A stretch of 64,000 nt of DNA from Lysobacteraceae bacterium NML93-0399 (GCA_002307375.1 NTJI01000002.1:186001-250000); one strand, 5' to 3'. Counted from the first letter of the stretch, positions 8,470 through 17,700 are shown. Notes: a model not told the origin generated them from the letters alone. Numbers and translations are program-made.

Positions 8470-9477
8470 TCATGCCATTTCGTGCGGGCATCCAAGCAGC
8501 GCGCCGAAGGCGGCCAGCGCGTCTATGCCGACGACATCGCTCGCCAGCAACGGCAGCTGCTGCAGTGGCGGATCGGGCAGCGCCGTGCGCAGGGTCTGCA
8601 GATGCACGGCCTCCTGGGCGTGGCGCTCGGCGAGAAACGCGCCCGCATCGGCCGGCGAGCGCTTGTTGACCACGAGGCCGGCCACGTCGATGCCGGCGCG
8701 CGCGAGCTGTGCGTGCAGCTCGATCGTTTCCAGCACCGGCAGGCGTTCGGCCGCCAGCACGATGAAGAACGCCATGGTCACCGGATTGGCCAGCGTGCGG
8801 CGCAGATGTTCGAACCGGTGCCGGCGCCGGTGCAGCAGGCTGCGGATCGCTTGGTCGCGGTCGGCGGGCGTGGCCGCCTGCGCCTGTCCGCCCAGCGCGC
8901 GCGCGCCGATGCCGTCGTCGCGCCCGAGATTGCGCAGCGCGGTGCCGAAGCGTTCACTGCGGCTCTGCCGCTGCAACAGGCCCTCGGTCCAGGCGCTGAG
9001 CATTTCCGGCAGCGCCATCAGGCGCGCGGTGTGCCCGGACGGCGCGGTGTCGAACACGATCAGCGCATACCGGTCCAGGCCGTCGTGCACGAGTTCGGCA
9101 ATGCGCTCGAGCAGCGCCGCCTCGTGCATCCCCGGCGCGTCCTGCGACAGGCTCAGATGCTTGTCGACCTCGCCGGCCAGGTGCGCGGGCATCAGACGAC
9201 GCAAGGCGTCGCCGACCTGCTCGAGGTGCGCGGCCACGGTGGCCTGGGGGTCGAGTTCGATCGCGTCGAGATTGGGCGCCAGTGCGCGCGCCGACGGCCC
9301 GACGTCGCACTGCCACAGATGGCCGAGATTGTGCGCCGGGTCGGTCGAGACCAGCAGCACACGGCGACCGGCCCGCGCCTGCATCAGCGCGAGCGCGGAC
9401 GCGACCGAAGTCTTGCCCACGCCGCCCTTGCCACCCACGAACACCACGCGGCGCTCGGCCGCGGTCGTCAGCAGCAT
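8470..9477 (-). CDS. ArsA/Get3-family anion-transporting ATPase-like protein
   Basis: A 335-residue P-loop ATPase with the deviant Walker A GGKGGVGKTSVASALAL, the A-loop STDPAHNLG and the switch segment FDTAPSGHTARLMALPE, all hallmarks of ArsA/Get3/TRC40. No arsenic genes are nearby. The start at 9477 (MLLTTAAERR) overlaps the preceding cory-CC-star gene by ten bases (ATGCTGCTGA), indicating coupled translation; a longer 351-residue form would begin inside that gene. Neighbours cstA and cory-CC-star suggest a role with the carbon-starvation transporter rather than arsenite export; this is inference from context. Confidence 0.85.
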   Translation of the reverse strand: MLLTTAAERRVVFVGGKGGVGKTSVASALALMQARAGRRVLLVSTDPAHNLGHLWQCDVGPSARALAPNLDAIELDPQATVAAHLEQVGDALRRLMPAHLAGEVDKHLSLSQDAPGMHEAALLERIAELVHDGLDRYALIVFDTAPSGHTARLMALPEMLSAWTEGLLQRQSRSERFGTALRNLGRDDGIGARALGGQAQAATPADRDQAIRSLLHRRRHRFEHLRRTLANPVTMAFFIVLAAERLPVLETIELHAQLARAGIDVAGLVVNKRSPADAGAFLAERHAQEAVHLQTLRTALPDPPLQQLPLLASDVVGIDALAAFGALLGCPHEMA

Positions 9478-9752
9478 CCCACGTGATCCAGCGGCGAGCG
9501 CTCCATGCCCATGCGGCGATGCCACTCGTGGAAGCGCTCGTACATCGCCGGCATCAGCTCGAGGGTGTAGAAGCCCACGGGGTTGGGCACACCCAGTGAT
9601 TCGGAGAACACCATCAGCATGAACAGGTCCTCCTCGTCGCGCTGCGCGCGTGCGAGGGTGCGGCGGTACGGCGCGGCGTAGAACTCGCGCAGGCCCGCCG
9701 ACAGGCGGGCCAGCGCGGAGTCCCGCGCACCGTCGGCCGGTGCGTCAGGCAT
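9468..9752 (-). CDS. Cory-CC-star protein
   Basis: A 94-residue protein with a C-terminus of DHVGCC, i.e. two cysteines immediately before the stop, which is the diagnostic feature of the NCBI-named cory-CC-star family. No transmembrane segment is evident. The body reads LREFYAAPYRRTLARAQRDE...LMVFSESLGVPNPVGFYTLELMPAMYERFHEWHRRMG. It overlaps cstA by eight bases and the arsA-like gene by ten, so all three are likely translated as a unit. Function is unknown; the terminal Cys pair could bind metal or be a redox site. Confidence 0.82.
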   Translation of the reverse strand: MPDAPADGARDSALARLSAGLREFYAAPYRRTLARAQRDEEDLFMLMVFSESLGVPNPVGFYTLELMPAMYERFHEWHRRMGMERSPLDHVGCC

Positions 9753-11424
9753 CGGCGTCGAGCGCGTCTTCGCCTTCGGCCGCGCGCCCGCGACGCATCG
9801 CGATGGCCGCCTCGAAGGTGACCCACAGCGCGGCGATCAGGATCACGACGTCCATGCCCAGCAACAGCCAGTTCTGTTCGTCGTAGAAGGTGCGCATCTG
9901 CACCACCAGTGCGTATACCGACATCAGCAGCAGGAAGGCCATCGGCACCAGGGTGAACAGCGGGTTGCGGCCCTTGCGGATCAGGATCACCGAGATCACC
10001 GCCAGGGTGAGCGCCGCGAGCAACTGGTTGGTGGTGCCGAACAGCGGCCAGATGACCATGCCGCCGCTGCCGTCGCTGCCGGCGCCGAAGGCCAGCGCCA
10101 TGCACACCACCAGCGCGATGACGGTGCCGAGCAGCGTGCCGACCTTCAGGCCGGCGATTTCGGCCGCTTCCTGCACCACGAAACGCTGCAGGCGCAGACC
10201 GGTGTCCATGGTGGTGGCGGCGAACAGGATCGCCATCGTCGCGAGCATCGTCGCGCCGAGGTTTTCCGGCATGCCAAGACCGCTGGTCAGCAGTGCTTCG
10301 CCGCCGTCGACGAAGGCGACCACGCCGCCGCCGCCGAACTTGGCGTAGACCTCCTGCCAGTCGACCAGGGTCGCGAAGCCGGCGGTGCAGCAGATGATCG
10401 CGGCCAGCGACAGCATGCCCTCGCCCACTGCGCCGAAGTAGCCGACGAAGCGTGCGTCGGTTTCCTTGTCGAGCTGCTTGGACGTGGTGCCCGAGGCGAC
10501 CATGCCGTGGAAGCCGGAAATCGCGCCGCAGGCGATGGTCACGAACAGCAGCGGAACGATGCTCGGCGTGCCGGCCGGCACCGCCTCGTTGAACGCAGGC
10601 GCGACGATCGTCGGGGCGGCGATCAACACTGCGACGTAGAGCACGCCCAGGCCGACGAACAGCTGCAGGCCGTTGATGTAGTCACGCGGCTGCAGCAGCA
10701 CCCAAACCGGCAGCAGCGAGGCGATGCCGGCATAGAGGAACAGCAGCACGATCCAGAACGAACGCTGGCTCAGCCCAAGCACCGTCTCGGGCAGCACGAT
10801 CGGATACAGGCTGCCGATCCAGATCATCGCGTAGAGCACCACCACGCCGATGACCGACGGCCACAGCAGGCCGACCTTCCAGCGGTAGATCAGCTGGCCG
10901 ATCACCAGCGCGACCAGGATCGCGCCCCAGACCGGGATCACCGATGTCGGTGTGGACACCAGCAGGTTGGAAATCACCACCGCGAACGCGGCATTGACCA
11001 TCAGCAGCAGCAGGAAGATGACGACCAGGAACAGGTTGCGTCCGCGGCGGCCGATGTAGCTGCCGCTGAGCATGCCCATCGACTTGCCCTTGTTGCGCAC
11101 GCTCGCCCACAGCGCGCCGAAGTCGTGCACGCCGGCAAAGAAGATCGTGCCGAACACGACCCACAGAAACGCCGGGCCCCAGCCCCAGATGACCGCGATG
11201 GCCGGGCCGACGATCGGCGCGGCGCCCGCGACCGAGGTGAAGTGGTGGCCCCACAGCACGAACTTGTTGGTGGGCACGTAATCCACGCCGTCGCGCAGCG
11301 TGTGCGCAGGCGTCGCGTAATCGGCCTGCAGCCGGTAGATGCGTTCGGCGATGAACTTCGAATAGAAGGCGTAACCGGCCGCCATGCAGGCAAGGCCGAT
11401 CAGCAGCAAGACGACGGCATTCAT
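9745..11424 (-). CDS. cstA: CstA family carbon starvation / pyruvate transporter
   Basis: A 559-residue polytopic inner-membrane protein with about 15-16 hydrophobic segments. CstA members import pyruvate or peptides on carbon starvation. Family sequences visible include FYSKFIAERIY, the VPTNKFVLWGHHFTSVAGAAP block near residue 50, FAGVHDFGALWASVRNKGKS and SGFHGMVASGTTSKQL. It is the first gene of the cstA / cory-CC-star / arsA-like unit. The 193-base gap upstream separates it from the GTPase operon on the same strand. No clear promoter was identified. Confidence 0.93.
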   Translation of the reverse strand: MNAVVLLLIGLACMAAGYAFYSKFIAERIYRLQADYATPAHTLRDGVDYVPTNKFVLWGHHFTSVAGAAPIVGPAIAVIWGWGPAFLWVVFGTIFFAGVHDFGALWASVRNKGKSMGMLSGSYIGRRGRNLFLVVIFLLLLMVNAAFAVVISNLLVSTPTSVIPVWGAILVALVIGQLIYRWKVGLLWPSVIGVVVLYAMIWIGSLYPIVLPETVLGLSQRSFWIVLLFLYAGIASLLPVWVLLQPRDYINGLQLFVGLGVLYVAVLIAAPTIVAPAFNEAVPAGTPSIVPLLFVTIACGAISGFHGMVASGTTSKQLDKETDARFVGYFGAVGEGMLSLAAIICCTAGFATLVDWQEVYAKFGGGGVVAFVDGGEALLTSGLGMPENLGATMLATMAILFAATTMDTGLRLQRFVVQEAAEIAGLKVGTLLGTVIALVVCMALAFGAGSDGSGGMVIWPLFGTTNQLLAALTLAVISVILIRKGRNPLFTLVPMAFLLLMSVYALVVQMRTFYDEQNWLLLGMDVVILIAALWVTFEAAIAMRRGRAAEGEDALDADA

Positions 11425-11617
11425 AGTTTCCGCACTCCCCGTTCATTGCGGTCCAACCACCGCGCCCGGGGAGAATGGCCGTTGCAGCGCGATCAGGGAA
11501 CCCCTGACGGCCCACTAACGCGACTGCCTACGACCAAAGTATGACCCGGGGAGACAGGGCCAGGACGCACCGCCGACCCGATGGCGCCGCCGCGATGGCG
11601 CAGGCCCGCCCCCGGCC

Positions 11618-12169
11618 TCAGGCCGGAAGGTCGAGCGTTTCGGCGTAGCGGTAGGACAGCAGGGTCTTGACCAGGAAGTCGACCTGCGCCGAGTCGCGGG
11701 CATCGACGCGCATCACCGCCAGCCGGTGGCCGCGGCTGACCAGGGCATCGCGGAACGCCGGCAGCGAGAACGCCGGCATCAGATCGCAGCGGGTCACGCC
11801 GACCGCGAAGCACGCCCCCGGCGCGAGCGCACGGAAACGCCGCAGCAGCATGTCGGCGCTGTCGAGGCAGTCGTCGCGTTCGGCGTTGACCAGCACGACG
11901 ATGCCCATCGCGCCTTCGGCGACCATCGGCCACATGAAGTCGAGGTAGTGCTGGCCCGGTACGCCGTAGACGTGCAGCAGATCGCCCGAGTCGAGGGCGA
12001 TCGAGCTGTAGTCGAGCGCGACGGTGGTGTGGGTCTTCTCGCCGGTGACCTCGTCGCTGATCGGCATTTCCGTGCTGACCGGTTCCTGGTCGGAGATCGA
12101 GCGGATGGCGGTGGTCTTGCCCGCGCCCATCTCACCCACGAAGACCAGTTTGGTGGTGACCTCAGTCAC
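11618..12169 (-). CDS. Small Ras-like GTPase of the roadblock operon (MglA / Srp102-like)
   Basis: A 183-residue single-domain P-loop GTPase. G1 is GEMGAGKTTA (Lys18). The switch II motif reads VYGVPGQHYLDFMW, so VPGQ replaces the Ras DxxGQ; the same kind of change is seen in bacterial COG2229 GTPases and MglA. The G4 position reads VTRCDL instead of NKxD. The start is GTG at 12169, preceded by ggagggg, and it overlaps the upstream gene by eight bases (GTGACTGA). It is the last gene of an operon with two roadblock proteins, the family that acts as regulators of such GTPases (MglB type). The cellular process is unknown; polarity or pilus control would fit known systems. Confidence 0.85.
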   Translation of the reverse strand: MTEVTTKLVFVGEMGAGKTTAIRSISDQEPVSTEMPISDEVTGEKTHTTVALDYSSIALDSGDLLHVYGVPGQHYLDFMWPMVAEGAMGIVVLVNAERDDCLDSADMLLRRFRALAPGACFAVGVTRCDLMPAFSLPAFRDALVSRGHRLAVMRVDARDSAQVDFLVKTLLSYRYAETLDLPA

Positions 12170-13106
12170 GTGCCCCTCCGAAATGCATTCCAAATCGACG
12201 CGCGAGCCGTCGCAGCACGCCATCGGTCGATCGCTTGACCGGCGTGTGCACCCGCGCGTCGCGCGTGCTGCGCGCATTGTCCCGCAAACCGCTGTGCTGT
12301 ACCGCGGCCATGATGCGTGTGATCTCGTCGATCGGCAGATCGCAGGCCTGTGCGAGCGCAGACGCCTGCCATGGTGCGCGCATCATGCACGCCAGCGGCA
12401 GCAGCCAGTGCGCGGGTACGGCGCATGCATCGAGCGCCGGCCATCCGCTCAGGGCCATCGGACGCAGTGACGTCACCGCGCCCACCGGTGCGGTCGAAGC
12501 CACAGCCGCGCGCCAGACGAATGCCTCCAGCCCCGTCGCATCGCCATAGGCGTCACGTGCCGCATCGAATTCGGCCCGCGCGACGGTGGCCACGTCCCAC
12601 CCGCCGTCGACCGACGCACGCAGCAGGCGCGCCGGATCCAGACCGTGCGCCGGATACAGATCGCCCGCACCGGCGTCGACCGCAACCCGGATGTCGCCCT
12701 GGCGCAGCAGACTCACCACGCCCGGCTCGCGGACCAGTCGCTCGACGAGTGTGCCGGCTGCCAGAGCGTCAGGATCGGCCTGCGGCGCGTCGACGAGCAA
12801 CGCGAGCAGATGCTCGAATATCTCGCGTACGGTGGCGCCATGCCGCAACTGTCCGTTGCCCGACGCATCCCGCGACAGCGCGAGCACGCGCACGCCCCCG
12901 GCCTGCGCCTCGGCCGCGGCGGACACACCCCACGGGGTGTCGAGCGATGTGACCAGCACGCCGGCGCCGGGATGGGGCCAGTCGGCCAGCGCCGCATCCA
13001 CCTTCTCGGCCATCAGCAGCGAGCACGCGACCTTCAGCCGCGTCGCGTGCAGCAGATCGAGCCCGGCCGACGCAATGGTCGCCCGGATGTAGACGGGAGT
13101 ACTCAT
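12162..13106 (-). CDS. Unknown protein of the GTPase operon, receiver-like plus winged-helix-like regions
   Basis: A 314-residue protein with no motif I can assign to a named family. Residues 1-110 alternate beta and alpha segments with a VLVTSLDTPWG...GGVRVLALSR pattern like a degenerate receiver or P-loop fold without catalytic residues. A middle region carries Trp-rich segments. Residues about 235-275 (ASALAQACDLPIDEITRIMAAVQHSG) resemble a winged helix. The C-terminus is basic. It sits between the roadblock genes and the GTPase and overlaps the latter by eight bases, so it is probably stoichiometric with it. The same layout is seen in the product of 54463-55590. No Shine-Dalgarno is evident at 13106. 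Confidence 0.7.
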   Translation of the reverse strand: MSTPVYIRATIASAGLDLLHATRLKVACSLLMAEKVDAALADWPHPGAGVLVTSLDTPWGVSAAAEAQAGGVRVLALSRDASGNGQLRHGATVREIFEHLLALLVDAPQADPDALAAGTLVERLVREPGVVSLLRQGDIRVAVDAGAGDLYPAHGLDPARLLRASVDGGWDVATVARAEFDAARDAYGDATGLEAFVWRAAVASTAPVGAVTSLRPMALSGWPALDACAVPAHWLLPLACMMRAPWQASALAQACDLPIDEITRIMAAVQHSGLRDNARSTRDARVHTPVKRSTDGVLRRLARRFGMHFGGARD

Positions 13107-13158
13107 GGGAGAGAGACCGGTGCGCGGAGGGCCGATGACCGCCGTCCGCGCAGTGGGA

Positions 13159-13521
13159 TCAGGCGAAGTCCAGCGTGCGCTCGAAAGCCTTCAGCTCGTG
13201 GCGCGCCATGGCCAGGTTGGCCTTCGAACGGTCGAGGGCGACGTAGAGGAACAGCGTCGGGTTGCTCTCGAGCGGGCGGATCAGGTGGTATTGGCTGGTG
13301 AGCGTGATCAGCACATCCTCGATGGCATCGTTGATGCCCAGCATCTTGGCGACGTTGCGCTTGGCGCGGATCACCTCGGTGTTGCCTGCCGCGGCCGCTT
13401 CCAGATCCATCGAGCCGCCGCCGAGCATCCCCAGGGCCATGCCGCTGTCGCCATCGACCAGCGCCGCGCCGATGAAACCGCTCAGACCGTTGAGCTGCTC
13501 GAGACTGAAGTTGCCTGCCAT
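13159..13521 (-). CDS. Roadblock/LC7-like protein (second of operon)
   Basis: A 120-residue protein with the roadblock/LC7 pattern: helix LEQLNGLSGFIGAALVD, a beta hairpin, the long helix AAGNTEVIRAKRNVAKML, paired strands IEDVLITLTSQYHLIRPL and TLFLYVALD, and the final helix ANLAMARHELKAFERTL. Roadblock proteins dimerise and serve as regulators or scaffolds of Ras-like GTPases. aagga lies 8-9 bases before ATG 13521. It is 79 bases downstream of the first roadblock gene and 52 bases upstream of the next gene. Two different roadblock proteins in one operon could form a heterodimer; that is inference. Confidence 0.8.
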   Translation of the reverse strand: MAGNFSLEQLNGLSGFIGAALVDGDSGMALGMLGGGSMDLEAAAAGNTEVIRAKRNVAKMLGINDAIEDVLITLTSQYHLIRPLESNPTLFLYVALDRSKANLAMARHELKAFERTLDFA

Positions 13522-13600
13522 GGTGATGCGTCCTTTTTTGGGGAGAAACGAAGTCGCCGGGCGTCGACGACGTCCGGCGGGTCGGAAAAACGGGGGGCCG

Positions 13601-14080
13601 TCAGAGCAGCGCGCGGATGCGTGCGGCGCACTCGCGCGCGGCGAACAGCAGCACCGCGAGGGTCGCGTCGCGTGCGCCGGACACCGCGAGGGTGTAGGGC
13701 CGTGCGCCCTGGATGCGGATCACCACCATGCTGCCCTGCCCGGTCGAGACCGTCGCATGGTCGGCCGAGTCCATGCCCAGTTCCTTGGCCAGGGTTTCGC
13801 CCAGGGTGAGGAAGGTATTGGTCATGGCGGCGACGCGGCGCGGATCGAGCTGCGCGTGCGTCCAGTCGGCAACCGAGCGCCCGTCGGCGGTGGACAGCAG
13901 CATCAGCGTCACGCCCGGCGCGCGCGCCTGCACACGCTCGAACTCTGTACGGATGATCTCGGGATCCACGGCGACCGCATCGCGCGACCGCGCGCCCATG
14001 CTCACCACCTTGTCCATCGTCGACTGTCGCATCGGCTTTGCCGCATTGCTCGGGGGAATCCGATCTTTAGCAACAGACAT
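13601..14080 (-). CDS. Roadblock/LC7 domain protein (first of operon)
   Basis: A 159-residue protein. Residues 1-40 form a polar N-terminal extension. Residues 41-159 fit the roadblock/LC7 fold: VTLMLLSTADGRSVADW, VAAMTNTFLTLGETLAKEL, ATVSTGQGSMVVIRI and LAVLLFAARECAARI. It is the promoter-proximal gene of the four-gene GTPase operon. A 13-base palindrome (gtcacatcgtgac, 14146-14158) lies 66 bases before the start and could be an operator. The start at 14080 is the first ATG in frame. Confidence 0.82.
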   Translation of the reverse strand: MSVAKDRIPPSNAAKPMRQSTMDKVVSMGARSRDAVAVDPEIIRTEFERVQARAPGVTLMLLSTADGRSVADWTHAQLDPRRVAAMTNTFLTLGETLAKELGMDSADHATVSTGQGSMVVIRIQGARPYTLAVSGARDATLAVLLFAARECAARIRALL

Positions 14081-14268
14081 GCCAATACGTGACGGGCATC
14101 AGATCGGCGCCAAACCTGAATAGCCTGATCCAAATAGCGCCTCACGTCACATCGTGACCCGGTCGCACGTCATGTCGGCACCGTGCATGAGGCACTTCTT
14201 GTCTCTGCGCGCGCAAACGCCTCGACCACGCGCCGGGCGTCCGCCCGGGGTACGCCTCAGATCGGACG

Positions 14269-15525
14269 CTATTGCCCCGCCATGACCCGCAGGATCTGTC
14301 CGACGAAATACGCGATCAGCGTGCCGGTGGCATAGCCCACCGTGCCCAGCAGCACACCGACCGGCGCGAGCGTGGGATGGAAGGCCGCCGCCACCACGGG
14401 CGCGGAGGCTGCCGCGCCGACGTTGCCCATCGAGCCGACGCCGACATAGAACATGGGCGCGCGCAGCAGTCGGGCTGCGCCCCAGATGACCAGCACATGG
14501 GTCGCCATCCAGATCGCGCCGATCGCGATCAGCTCGAGCCGGTCGAAGAGCTTCATGAAATCCATCTGCATGCCGATGCAGGCGATCAGGAAGTACAGGA
14601 ACACGGTGCCGAGCCTGGACGCGCCAGCGTCCTCGAGCCGGCGCGCAGGGGTGAAGCTCAGCAGCAGACCGGCCAGGGTCGAGATGACCACCACCCATAC
14701 GAACGACGAATCGAGACTGAAACGCGCCGCCCACGGAAAGCCGCCGAACCAGGCCGAAAGCGGGTTGGCGACCGCGTGCGCCAGACCCACGAAACCGAAC
14801 GCGACCGCGACAATGACCATCAGATCGGTCAGCGTGGGGATGCGCGCGTTGGCCGCTTCATGTGCCGCGATGCGCGACTTCATCTCGTCGATGGCCGCGG
14901 TGTCGGCACCCGAGCGTGCGTCGATCTGCGCCGAACGGTTGGCCAGGAACAGCAGCGTCGCCATCAGCGCGCTCGCCATCGCCACATCAACCACCGCGAA
15001 CTGTCCGAACAGCGTGGCATCGACCTGGTACACCTCGCGCATCGCGACCATGTTCGCGCCGCCGCCGATCCAGCTGCCGGCCAGCGCCGCCATGCCCTTC
15101 CAGGTGTCGCCCGCCACTGCCGGCGGATGGATCCATTCCATGACCTGGAACGACACGATCGCCCCGAGCACGATGCCCACCGTGCCGGCGCAGAACACGA
15201 ACAGCAGCCTCGGCCCCAGCTTGAGGATGCCCTTGAGGTCGATCGACAGGGTCAGCAGCACCAACGCCGCCGGCAGCAGCACCCGGCTGGCGACCGGGTT
15301 GTAGAGGCTGTTGGCCTCGCCATCGATCAGGCCGACGGTGTTGTAGAACGCCGGCACGAAGTAGCACAGCAGCAGCGCCGGCACCCAGGCGAAGAACTTC
15401 TTCCAGAACGGCGTGGGGCCGCTGGCGAGCCAGAAGATCACGCCCAGCGTGGCTGCGAGCAGGCCGAACAGGACGATGTCGCTGGTGATCAGCGCGGTGG
15501 AGGGTTCAAGCGTTTCGATCGCCAT
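14269..15525 (-). CDS. DUF819 family membrane transporter-like protein
   Basis: A 418-residue integral membrane protein of the DUF819 (YjcL) family with about ten to eleven transmembrane segments. A hydrophilic loop lies near residues 215-250 (RSAQIDARSGADTAAIDEMKSR). Family motifs include GSWIGGGANMVAMREVY and the matching second-half GVGSMGNVGAAASAPVVAAAF, an inverted-repeat arrangement as in transporters. The substrate is unknown. The start at 15525 (MAIETLEP) follows a weak gga; a longer form would add 12 residues. It follows the S9 peptidase gene on the same strand by 81 bases and may be co-transcribed. Confidence 0.82.
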   Translation of the reverse strand: MAIETLEPSTALITSDIVLFGLLAATLGVIFWLASGPTPFWKKFFAWVPALLLCYFVPAFYNTVGLIDGEANSLYNPVASRVLLPAALVLLTLSIDLKGILKLGPRLLFVFCAGTVGIVLGAIVSFQVMEWIHPPAVAGDTWKGMAALAGSWIGGGANMVAMREVYQVDATLFGQFAVVDVAMASALMATLLFLANRSAQIDARSGADTAAIDEMKSRIAAHEAANARIPTLTDLMVIVAVAFGFVGLAHAVANPLSAWFGGFPWAARFSLDSSFVWVVVISTLAGLLLSFTPARRLEDAGASRLGTVFLYFLIACIGMQMDFMKLFDRLELIAIGAIWMATHVLVIWGAARLLRAPMFYVGVGSMGNVGAAASAPVVAAAFHPTLAPVGVLLGTVGYATGTLIAYFVGQILRVMAGQ

Positions 15526-15606
15526 CGTGGCGGACTCCGGGACTGCAGTGTCGGGACGCACGATGGCAGGCGGCCGCCGCGGCGGCCACCTGCTGCTGCG
15601 GGTCGA

Positions 15607-17700
15607 TCAACGGCCGATGTGCTGCTCGAGCCAGGCGTTGACGGTGTCGTGCCACAACACGCTGTTGTGCGGGTTGAGCACCCAGTGGTTCTCGTCGGGG
15701 AAGTACAGCAGCTTCGATTCGATGCCTTTGCGCTGCAGGGCCGTGAACGACGACAGGCTCTGGTCGACCGGCACGCGGAAGTCGTTCTGGCCGGCGACGA
15801 CCAGCGTCGGCGTGGTCCACTTCTCGATGTGCCGCGCCGGGTTGAACGTCTCGTAGGCGCGCGGGTTGTCGGCGACGGTGCCCCCGAACTCCCATTCGGT
15901 GAACCACAGCTCTTCGGTCACCAGGCCCATCGAGCGCGTATCGAACACGCCGTTGTGGTTGACCAGGCACTTGAAGGGCGCATTGCCGTGCCGGTCGAAC
16001 CAGTTGCCGGCCAGCCAGTTGACCATGTAGCCGCCGTAGCTGGCGCCGAGCGCGCAGGCGCGGTCGCCGTCGAGGAAGGCGTACTGCTGCTGCACGGCGG
16101 CCCAGCCCTTGCGCAGGTCCTCGAGCGGCGCGCCGCCCCAGTCGCCGGTGATGGCGTCGGTGAACGCCTGGCCATAGCCGGTGGAACCGTGGAAATCGAT
16201 CATCACCACCGCATAGCCCTGCCCTGCATAGGTCTGCGGGTTCCAGCGGTAGCTCCAGCCGTCGCCGAAGCTGCCCTGCGGTCCGCCGTGGATCAGGAAC
16301 GCGACCGGGTAGGTCTGGCCTTCCTGATAGTTCCACGGCTTGACCACATAGCCGTAGACCGTCTCGTTGCCGGCGCCCTTGAACGAGAACTGCTCGTAGT
16401 CGCCGAACGCGACGTCGGGCAGGCGCTCGGCGGTGCTCGGGGTGATCTGGCGCAGCTGCGCGTTCTCGCCCAGCGACTGCAGCGATGCGGTATAGACCAC
16501 ATCGCCGCTGCGGATCGTGTTGCGGGTCAGTGCGACCGTGTCGCCGGCGATCGCGAACGACGACACCGAGCCGTCGGCGACCAGTTTCGTGACCTCGCCA
16601 CTGGCGACATCGACGCGGAACAGCGGGTACTCACCGGTGTCCTGCGCGGCGACGTACAGCGTGCGGCCGTCGGCGGCCGGCTGGATGCTGCTCGGCGAGC
16701 GGTCCCACTGCGGCGCGATCTCGCGCGTCTGGCCGCTGGCGACGTCCATCGCCATCAGTGCATAGCGGTCGGCCTCGAAACCCGGGCGCTTCATCGCGCG
16801 GTAGAACAGTGTCGTCCCGTCTTCACTGAACACCGGGCCGGCATCCCAGGCGGGATTGGCAGCCGTCAGGTTGACCGGCGCGGACTCGCCCGTCGCATCG
16901 ATGCGGTAGAGATCGAAGTTGGTCGACCAAGGCGCCTCGCGGCCCGCGACCTTGACGCTGGCGACGATCGAACGGCCGTCCGGCGCCCAGGTGTAATCGT
17001 CGGCGCCACCGAAGGGCTTGGACGGGATGTCGCCCTCGAGCGCATGACCCAGTGCGCGCACCGTGGTGACCGCACGACCACGCGCGGCCGGCATGTCGGC
17101 GACGAACAGGCGGCTCATCGTGCCGTCGCGCCAGGTGTCCCAGTGACGCACGAACAGCTGGTCGTAGACCACGCCACTGGCCTTGTCGTCCTCGTGCGTC
17201 TCGTGACGGCGCTTGGTGCAGGCCAGATCCGCGCCGCAATCGCCGAACGTGTCGGCGCTGAAGGCGATGCGTGCACCGTCGGGCGAAACCTGGAACGTGC
17301 CGATGTCGACGGCCACGTCGGTGAGCTGCCGCGGCGTGCCGCCGGCCAGCGGCATCGCATAGACCTGCGAGCTGCCGTTCCTGCTGCTGAGGAAGTACAC
17401 CGTCTGGCCGTCCGCCGACAGCGCAGGCGAGTTGACGCTCCAGCCCTCGGGGGTGAGACGGGCCGGCGGCGCCATGTCGCGCGTCACCAGGTTTCGCGTG
17501 TACAGCGCCGTGGTGGCCTTGCCCGAATCGAAATCCAGCGAACGCTGCGCGAACACCAGCTGGCGACCGTCATCGGTGAGCAGCGGCGAGGACACACGGT
17601 CGAGCTTGACCAGATCGCGGACATCGAGGCCCCGCTCCTGGGCAAGCGCCGGCAACGCGGCGATCAGGCACAACGGCAACAGCGCAAGGCGCAGGGACAT
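15607..17700 (-). CDS. S9 family prolyl oligopeptidase-like peptidase (secreted)
   Basis: A 697-residue exported serine peptidase with a signal peptide (MSLRLALLPLCLIAALPALA). An N-terminal beta-propeller region (about residues 30-420) precedes an alpha/beta-hydrolase domain (about 440-697). The catalytic triad is readable: Ser554 in GASYGGY, Asp640 in GQNDFRVP and His672 in DENHWVL. The family cleaves short peptides, often as dipeptidyl or acylaminoacyl peptidases. The start at 17700 gives a clean signal peptide; the frame stays open 116 codons upstream but lacks coding character. Confidence 0.93.
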   Translation of the reverse strand: MSLRLALLPLCLIAALPALAQERGLDVRDLVKLDRVSSPLLTDDGRQLVFAQRSLDFDSGKATTALYTRNLVTRDMAPPARLTPEGWSVNSPALSADGQTVYFLSSRNGSSQVYAMPLAGGTPRQLTDVAVDIGTFQVSPDGARIAFSADTFGDCGADLACTKRRHETHEDDKASGVVYDQLFVRHWDTWRDGTMSRLFVADMPAARGRAVTTVRALGHALEGDIPSKPFGGADDYTWAPDGRSIVASVKVAGREAPWSTNFDLYRIDATGESAPVNLTAANPAWDAGPVFSEDGTTLFYRAMKRPGFEADRYALMAMDVASGQTREIAPQWDRSPSSIQPAADGRTLYVAAQDTGEYPLFRVDVASGEVTKLVADGSVSSFAIAGDTVALTRNTIRSGDVVYTASLQSLGENAQLRQITPSTAERLPDVAFGDYEQFSFKGAGNETVYGYVVKPWNYQEGQTYPVAFLIHGGPQGSFGDGWSYRWNPQTYAGQGYAVVMIDFHGSTGYGQAFTDAITGDWGGAPLEDLRKGWAAVQQQYAFLDGDRACALGASYGGYMVNWLAGNWFDRHGNAPFKCLVNHNGVFDTRSMGLVTEELWFTEWEFGGTVADNPRAYETFNPARHIEKWTTPTLVVAGQNDFRVPVDQSLSSFTALQRKGIESKLLYFPDENHWVLNPHNSVLWHDTVNAWLEQHIGR

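Noticed and set aside
8470..9477. Considered as an arsenite-export ATPase
   Set aside because: No arsB, arsR or arsD is nearby; only one ATPase domain; the context is CstA and cory-CC-star.
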